Part shown: piece after piece, positions 43,401 through 52,400 of the stretch
Layout: every line of letters begins with the position of its first letter
How positions within the stretch are numbered: the stretch's first letter is position 1
NCBI GenBank assembly: GCA_020091685.1
Contig: CM034613.1
Location: forward strand, 3,534,878 to 3,598,877
Reading direction: 5' to 3'
Source: Lutjanus erythropterus
Taxonomy: Eukaryota > Chordata > Actinopteri > Lutjaniformes > Lutjanidae
Length of the DNA: 64,000 nucleotides
Position numbers and translations under genes: made by a program
The notes under the pieces: model-generated
What the model was told of the DNA's origin: nothing
Databases searched by the model: none
The model's input: the letters and a program-made list of their open reading frames with translations, nothing else

Positions 43401-46400
43401 TGGAAAGCAGACCTTCATCTCCTGAATCTCAAGCATCAATCAGACTTTCACCTGATTCACCTGTACCTGACTTTATGCATGAATTACCTAAAACTATTTT
43501 TGAATTTAGGTCAGCATCTCCTGAGTCAACATGTTCAGATACAGAATACATTGTTATAAGCCTAGGATCACATCTTTATCACAACAGACCCTCTTCACCT
43601 GACTCAGGAGCGTCTGGAGATGAATACCAGGCTCTGTCACCAGACTCACCCATACCCGAATACACACCAGCGATGCCTGAACATGTTATTGTGAATGTTG
43701 GGTACAGATCACCGTCCCCTGAATCCATTGAATCAGATATTGAGTATGCTTTGAGCGACTTTTTGATGTCCATGAATTATGGTGTTGAGGACAGACCGGA
43801 CTCTCCTGAATCTATGGGATCTGAAGTACAAGAGAGGCCACTATCAGTTGAATCCATACCAGAATACAAACCCATGTCACCTGTGGCATTGATGTTACTT
43901 GGGAACATTCGATCAGTATCTCCAGAAACACTTGATGAACACAAGAGGTTGTCACCAGACTCACCTCTTCCTTGGTTTACGCAAAATGTTGATACTATGA
44001 CAGCAGAAACACACTATGGGTGTTTGTCCCCAGAATCAATATTGTCAGACACGGAATGTGGTTTGGCTTTATATGACACAGAAGTCATTGACATGAGATC
44101 ACTGTCACCTCAGTCAGAGAGGTCAGATGATGAATGTAAACCCTTGCCCCCTGAATCACCAATACCTGATTTTACAAAGACATTTGTAGAAAATGTCATG
44201 ACTGTGAGAGACACATCACCAACTGAATTTTCAAATTCAGATGATTTGTCACAAACCTTAGACCCATTTTTTACAGAAGAGCGGTCAGCATCACCAGAGT
44301 CTGCTGAATCAGATAAGGAAGAATTATCCTTGGCATCCAAATCATCAATATCTGAATTAGAAGTCCAAACTGCCAATGAAGCAACCACTGATAATACCAC
44401 TGTATCAGCAGCAATGGCACATATCTCACCGGAGGAATCAGCCATCATGGTAGATGAGTATAATCTCATTTATGATGCAGAGCTGTGGAAGCTCATTTCT
44501 CAAGTACGTGATCCTCAGTACGCAGGAGAAACTTTCAGCAGTAAAACTGGGTTTTTGCAACTTATTGGCAGCACAATAGAGTATGAAAGGACTGTTCCAG
44601 ATGACAAACAAGATAATGAGGTAAAAGATAAAAATGAAGATGCCTTTGCCACAGTTCCACCTTCAGAGGTGACACATGAATTAGCTTCAACAGACACATC
44701 CAAATCTGATGATGGGCTTCTTTGCACTTCAACTGAACAAGTAATTTCTAGCACACATTTTTCAGAGTCACCACCACCAATGATTGAGCAGATTTTTTCT
44801 TCAGAGGCAACTCCATACAGAGAAGCTAAGTACACATTTGAAATACCTGCCCCTGAGGCACAGGCAACAGATTCTGATGATGATTGGGTGGTTTTATCAG
44901 TATCTGATGTAGAGGATGATGATGAACGCTATTCACCAGAGTCTTTGACAGACTACAGACCCATGTCCCCTAATTCAGTCATGGTGGTAGAGGCAAGAGC
45001 ATCATCACCAGAATCTGTGAAATCAGTCAATGAGTTTAGACCACTCTCACCAGATTCCCCTTTACCTGAGTTTACAACAGCATTGCCAGAATGCATAACA
45101 CTCCTGAGATCAGCATCATCTTCACCTGAAACTATAGCATCAGATATAGATTATATGCCATTTGCAGATTTGGAATCTCAGTTTGCAGAATGCAGGGCAT
45201 CATCTCCAGAATCTGCATTGTCAGAAGATCAGAATGAAAGAGATAGGCCACTGTCATCTCAGTCACTGCCTGAATACAGGCCCATGTCACTTGAATCAGC
45301 CATGCAAATGGCTGACAAAAGAGCGTCATCTCCAGAATCAATGCCTGAGTTTAATGAGAACAGGTCACTGTCTCCAGACTCTCCCATCCCTCAGTTTACA
45401 GTACCATTGGAGGAGTACTCCATGCCACATAGGCCATCATCACCTGAATCAGTGGGTTCAGATTCAGAGTGTGAGCTTATAGTCACATCATCAAGAGTCC
45501 CTGAGACTGACAGACCATCCTCCCCTGAATCCACATCATCTGGCAATGAGTTCAGACGACTACTACCTGACTCACCAGTACCTGAGTTTATGAGAATATT
45601 GTCCTCTTATTTTATGGATGCTACCTACATTGACAGATCATCTTCACCAGTGTCTTTTTCATCAGACTCTGAGTTTGTTGCTTTACCTATTGATTGCTGG
45701 ATTGATGATAGCCCAAGGCCACTAAGCCCCGAAACTGCTGAGTCAGAGGAAGAATTAAGCTTTTGCTTTGATAGGACTGACAGGTTTGTCTCTAAACCAG
45801 AACTTTTGAGTCATGTGACATCTCCTTTATTGCCTGATCAGGCTTCGTCATTACCGAACAAAAAGCCATTGGCTGCGTCAGTTCAAACTAGCGAAACAAA
45901 GTCTAAGGAAGGACATGCCAATCCTGACTTGCCAAAAATGATAGGACCGAAATCAGAAGTTTTGTCACACAATGAATGGATGCAGCACAAATCAGAACCT
46001 GAAGGTATACCTGTTCGTGAGGAAGACTTCCAAAAAGACTCTACTGTGGAGCCATCACCAGCTGAAGATGTAAAAAGAAAGGTCCAACACATCAGTGCTG
46101 AAGAAGTTAAGAGCAAGACACAAAGGGTAAGACTGAGAGCATGACAATGAAGCAAAGACTCACCCATTTTGGACAAAATCATTAACATACCATTTGGATG
46201 GACGAAATAACTTGGTGTGCTTTGATGAACTAATAAGAAAATGGAGTGCAGTTAATTCCTTGAGCGTGTCCGGAATCTGTCCTGAAAGTGTCGGAAATGT
46301 TTAAATATTTTTGTTCTTTCTGATATATTCATCTGATGTCAAGACGCTTTTATTTTTTGCATGTCATGACTTCACACTAATGAGCTGTTGCCTGGGTAGA

Positions 46401-49400
46401 AAATAATCTGTCACTGCACAGTAATGTGATGCTAAGCTGGTGAAATGTTAAGGTCAATTAAATGGTGCATACCAACCTTTTTTGTTGAACTTATTTAGAT
46501 TATGTTGCTATTTACTTACAGGCTCCTCCTCAGACACCAGAGGAAACACAATTTCATAGAGATGATGAGGTTCAAAGCAATCTGTTGTCTGCTACAGCAG
46601 TGGTACAAGACACCAGTAAAATAGGTGTGCTGTTCACTGATGACAAGCCGATGAAATCAGTTCCTCTACAGCTACCTGACCCGTCCTCATACACAACCCA
46701 CAGAGCTGTTACTCCAGTTCTACCTGTATCTGAGAAGACATCGTATCGTGAGTCAGACAGATCATATGGGTACTCGGAGTGGGAACTGTCACCTAAGAAA
46801 GTGCAATCCAGTGAACTTTTCTCGCCCATGTCAACTCAGTTTTTGGTGCCGCCAGATTACGAAGCAGTATTTTCCGGACAACAAACCCTGAGAGTTTCTG
46901 AATGTAGCCAAGAGTCCTTGAATGATTTGAGTCCAGTATCTCCGGTGTTCAGTGACTCTGCTTCAGCTCGGGTTGTGACAGAAATCACCACCAAGGGAGA
47001 GCCTGAAAAGGCTGAAGACTTCGACTTTTCCCCAGACTTCAACAGAGTCCTCTCAGAATTTGAGAAAACTGTCTCTGAATTAGAATCAGAGGATGCAAAG
47101 GTTCTACCAAAGGACGTCAGCAAGGGATCGGAATCTCCACATCATTCAGACTCGGATACGGAATTCTTCGACTGCAGACAAGCCTTCTCTGACTACTCTG
47201 AACCAGATGAAGTTAAACTGGACCATGAGATTACCTATCATATCTCTGAACCGCCGTCCCCAATGCCTGGGACTAGCCCTGATGTCAGCTTCCTGAAAGA
47301 CACCCCTCAGTACACTGGTCACGCTTACCTCCGAGTGGATGATTACAAACGCTTTTCGTCTGGCAGTGAAAGTCTTGGTGAATTTGCTTATGATTCAGAG
47401 GGTTCAAGGGAGTGTCGAACAGAGGGCGACCTCCCTGTGTGCGAGGAGCTTCCCTCCAGAGATCAGGCAGGGTATTCTGATGATGACGACTTCCTGGGAA
47501 GGGTAAGAGGCTGAGCATGAGCACAATGCTGCGCTGGCTGGTGTCTTGCCTGGCCGGGCTGGTTGCTGTGGTGCTGCATTCAAGACTCGGACAATGAAAC
47601 ACACAAGTTTGCACTTTATGGACTAAATGAGGCTAACAACTGCTTTTCTGTGCATGAGTGCCCAATGTCTCCAGAAAATAACAAAAATTTAATAACTGCG
47701 ATGAGTTGCTGGATTAAATATTGCATCATCAGTTGACTGTTTTTGACATTGGTGGTGTGATTTATTTGCAATCCCTCATTTTGAAGTCAGCATTGGTTAT
47801 ATTTACAAACTGCTCTGAGGAACTGGTTCTATAACATATCACTTTTTGTTCACATCTTCACCTGTTTGATTTCTGCTTGTATTGTTCCCATCAGTGTGCG
47901 AAATACCCTTTGACAACTGTGCGCTGTACTTAATAGAGTAGGCCTACTACAGCCACATAATAAAGGAAAATTCTGCTATAGTTCAGTCTTGCATATTTCT
48001 CAAACATTTGGCTATTGTGACTCCACCAGGCATAAGCCTTGAGGGGATCATTCATTTGGTCTTGTGTGTTACATATGTCCATCTTTCAGCAGAAAGTCCA
48101 GCAGACTCCATTTTAAAGCTAGAGTTGAGATACTGGTATCATATGAACCTGGATGATAACTGGTACCAACCATGCAAGCTTGTCAGGAAGGGGGCCAAAA
48201 AATTCACAAAAATTGTGCACATTTTTTGCGAGGGAAAAACTGGCATGGCCATTTTCAAAGGGGTTTACCTCTTACCTCATGATATCTCAATACAAATGGG
48301 TTCCATGTGTATCTGTGAGTCTCCCCTTTATGCTGATCACATGCAGATTGGAGCAAAAATCATGCAGTTTTTTACATGGAGTATAAATGTGTTATTTTTG
48401 TCTACATGGTGTACTTGAATATTTCTGCACAGATGGGCCCCTAAACAGGAAATGGAATTGCATAAATTTGGTCTGATTGGAAAGTTGAGATCCCTTTGGA
48501 TTCATTGAGCCCAATTGTATTCATGTGTGATAATGTTAGTCCCCATAGAAGGCATTTCATTGTAGAGACCATTTTTTGAAACTTGAACATGATAAATATC
48601 ATTTATTAATTTATTAATAATTTTTGACATTTTTCAGGTGATTCTAGGTGTTAATTGGGGAATCTGGGATTCTATGTATTTTGCACACTGATGCACATCC
48701 TTGCACGTTTATATCAGTAGAAACTTTTTTGCACATCTGTCCCTTCTCTTCATCACACTTCACTATTATGTACAGGCATTTATTTTATTCCCTCATTCCA
48801 TTTGTCTGTGCATATATCATTTTGGCAAGTCAATATAAAAGTGAGGTTAAGGGAAAAGAAGGAGCAGCCGTTGCTGTTTGCAGGAGTGTGCTGTAGTAAC
48901 ACTGTGCAGACCTGATGTATTGACACATGCTGGTTGTGTGCTGTCTCCCAGGAGATAGCAGAAGAACTAGGGGTGCTGTCCTCTGATAGCTCAGAGGAGG
49001 AGGTGCTGACCACCAGGGTGGTCCGACGCAGAGTTATCATTCAGGTAAACAAGCATGACGCAGCTGTGCAGCCGCAGCGCTCTATGGAGTGATGCAGAGT
49101 TAGTGGCTAGCAGAAGTTTGGCACTCCTTTGCGGCTTTCTTTTTATGCTGGACTTTACTTACTGGATAGAGCGTCCCACGCTTACATAAGCTTGGCTCAA
49201 AAGTTATTGTCTGCAGTGTAGTAGTAATATTTATTGGGGTGCAAGAGCCTCTCTACACCATGTTTTTTTTGTTGTTGTTGTTTTTGTTTCATCACACTCA
49301 CTTACTTTTGTTTTTTTACGTGTCATTTTCTTTGCTTTATAATAGAAATGACAAAAATTGTAAATTGAAAAATTAAAGCCACAATGTGTAGATTTTCTTT

Positions 49401-52400
49401 TTAAGTTTTGACATTGGAGACCCCCAGTGATAGTGTCAAAAAAGAAACTGTTGTATAACAATGTGAAACACAAATTCACCAGAATTTTATCATTTCTTTA
49501 CCAAAAAAGAAAATGATTTGAAAAAAATCTGCACATTGGAGCTTTAAAATATATAAAATAGACTGTAGATTTTGTGATGTTGGTCATGTTTGGGTGATTC
49601 ATATCATGTTTCTTGAAATATTGTCTCTGATGCAAATGTCCATGATTATTGTCCTCTGTGCAGTAATATCTGAATTGACAGTTTGTGTCTTGTCCTCTTG
49701 CAGGCTGATAACCTACCAGATATCCCAGCACAGACTGTCACAGAGGAGAAGTACACAGATGAGCATGGCAACATGGTAGTTAAGAAAGTAAGTACAGTTC
49801 CTCAGCCTACGTGATGAAGAATCTTAAGCAGACCACAGTATTTACTGCAGAGTTATTCTCTGTCCGTCTCCTCCTCCAGATCACGCGGAAGGTGATTCGT
49901 AAGTATGTGTCACCTGATGGCATGGAGACACAGGAGGTGACCATCGAGGGTTCTCATCAGGAGACAGTGCAGATCGAGGAGGGAGACACTGTCTCCAGAG
50001 TGGTGAAGAGAACTGTGCTTCACAGTGATGGAGATCAGAGAGAGGTCAGTCTACTCCCACAAGGGTATATAGCAGCAACACTTTAATTATAGATATAATG
50101 CTTAGTTTTCATTATGTGGTTATACATAATTATTCATACTCATAATTAAGAAAATCATTCAGTGCTATTAATGGTTATCTAAACCTGTTCTTTTGCTGCA
50201 TTCAAGAATTATTTGAAGTTTGGAAATCCTGGTGTCTCACTCAAAAAAATGTGACGCTTTTGCTAAAACCCCACGATACACTTCACCTGTAACACACTCA
50301 CACAGTGCTAACAAGCCGAAATTTAGCAGGTATAATGTTTACCATGTTGGTTTGCTATGCTAGCATGCTAACATTTGCAAATTCTGACTGAAACTAAGCG
50401 GATTTGAGGCTGATGGGAAGGGCAATAGTTTTGCAGGTATTTGGCAAAAAGTATTGGATATACTGAAGTTTTGGTCCAGTGACAGAACTAGATAAAACAT
50501 TACATTATTATAACATTAATGTAATAGAACACTACATTACATGTCAGTCAGTGCCTTGACATCTTGCCATCATCTCTCCAGTTGACCTTCTCGGAGCCCC
50601 TGGCCCTGGGCGCAGCCACATCATCGGAGTTTGAGGTGGAGCCAGTGCAAGGTCGGAAGGTCAGCAAGGTTGTCAAGACGACGGTGGTGAGAGGCGAGAG
50701 GATGGAGAAGCAGATGGGAGACCCATCACTGGCTGCAGATCTCCCCTCAGCCAGAGAGGACTTTGAGAAGGTCAGTGTGTCCAAAAGAATATTGAAAATT
50801 ATTTTTCTCAAGAGCTGATTTCACACTTTTACTGGGTGTTGTTGAGCTTATCAACTGGGGAAGAGAGAAAATAAAAAAAAATGGAGGTGCTGTTGGTCGT
50901 GATACTAAAATCACAGAGTGTATCTTTACAAGTGCTGCTAATACATAATTTTATAACATGTTATTTTTATATCAGCTTTCTCAGTGTTTGTCTTCCTCCT
51001 TCTGATGTCTCTGTCCTCATTCGTTCTGTCCCCTCCAGGCGTTGAGTTATGCTGGAGGCTTTGGGAAAGTGCTCGTGCCTCATGTAGTAGAGAAAGAGAT
51101 TGTGCAGGACGACGGTTCTGTGGTTAAAAGGTTGGACAGCAGCATGGACGTGTGTAGAAATTACCACAAAGACACTGGTGTTTACTGAGAGGGCATTTAG
51201 CAGACATGAACATGAAAGCATGCTGTGACTGCACTCTAGCCTCTAACCAAGTGGTTCTCAAATAGGGATCTGGGGACCTCTAGGGGTCTGCGTCACTCTG
51301 CCAGGGGGTCTCAATCCATAAATATTCTTTTTGTTTTTTTATTAGGTTTAATTTTAGTTACTATTATATATTCATATTTCAGGATTTTATTTTGTGTATG
51401 CCCTAAGAGTGAAACACACTCTTTCTGTGTGTGTATATGTCCTATGGGTAATCTATGTTGAAATGGTGAAAATAATCTTAATATTTTTCTAATATCTTTC
51501 TAATCTCTTGCAAGGGGTCCTTGGGTGAGAAAAAGTTGAGAACTGTTCTAACCAACACAACAAACTAACCGATCAAGGGAGCAGTAGAACGGCAACTCCA
51601 GCAGTCTGGTTGCTGTGAAGAGAGTGATATTTGGTTTCCTGTTTTCATAACAAACTGGAATTCTGGCCAGAACTTTGAAAATAATGTCCAGATTAAAAAA
51701 AACATTTAAGGTAGTTTTGAAGCATGAAATGTGGAGAAGTAGCATGGTCTGTGTTCAGTTACTGACAAAATGCTTGGTTAACCCACATTTTAGGTTATTG
51801 TAGCAGGGAAACATTCTAGTGGATTGAGAGTTATGTTATGTATGGCAGTCAACAGCTGCCAGTAATAAAATTAAAATACTTAATTGCTCTAAAATGTCAT
51901 TTTCTAATTGCTAGTGCGCTAAAAAGTTAGAGAACATTACATTCTTTGCAAGAAAACTGAATGGTCAACAAAACTTTACATTGCTTACTAGCAAGATAAA
52001 GGGTTTGTGAACTTGCTGAAAGTCAACAAAATGTTACATTGTTCGCTAGCTAAAAAGTTGAAAAAGCATTATAGTTTGCTAGCTGATTAAAAGGTTAACA
52101 ACATGTTTTAGTGTTTGATAGCTAGCTAAAAATTTAGCATTACCTTGAACCATTTGCTAGCTTGCTAAAAAGTTAACATTACCTTACACTCTTTTCTAGC
52201 TCACTTAATGTCACAGTGTTTGCTAGCTAACTAAAAAAGTAGTTAGCCTAGCTAGCCCATTAATGATGGCTCAGCACAGAAGCTCTAACTTCTCCTCCTT
52301 TGAGAAAACCTGTTGGGATCAATATTGCCAAATGATAGAAGTTTAAAAAAATATAACAGTACAGTTAAGAAAGATAAATAAAAAATCATAAAAATCAATC

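Noticed and set aside
39010-44469. Long antisense open frames within the second giant exon
   Set aside because: They mirror the Ser-Pro repeats (poor in stops on the other strand), have no start or splice context, and show only reverse-translated repeat composition such as SGESGD.
48008-48418. A 136-codon open frame ([20 protein letters not shown]...)
   Set aside because: Lies in an ank2 intron in sequence that looks like an interspersed repeat. There are no splice sites that fit the neighbouring phases and no recognised homology.
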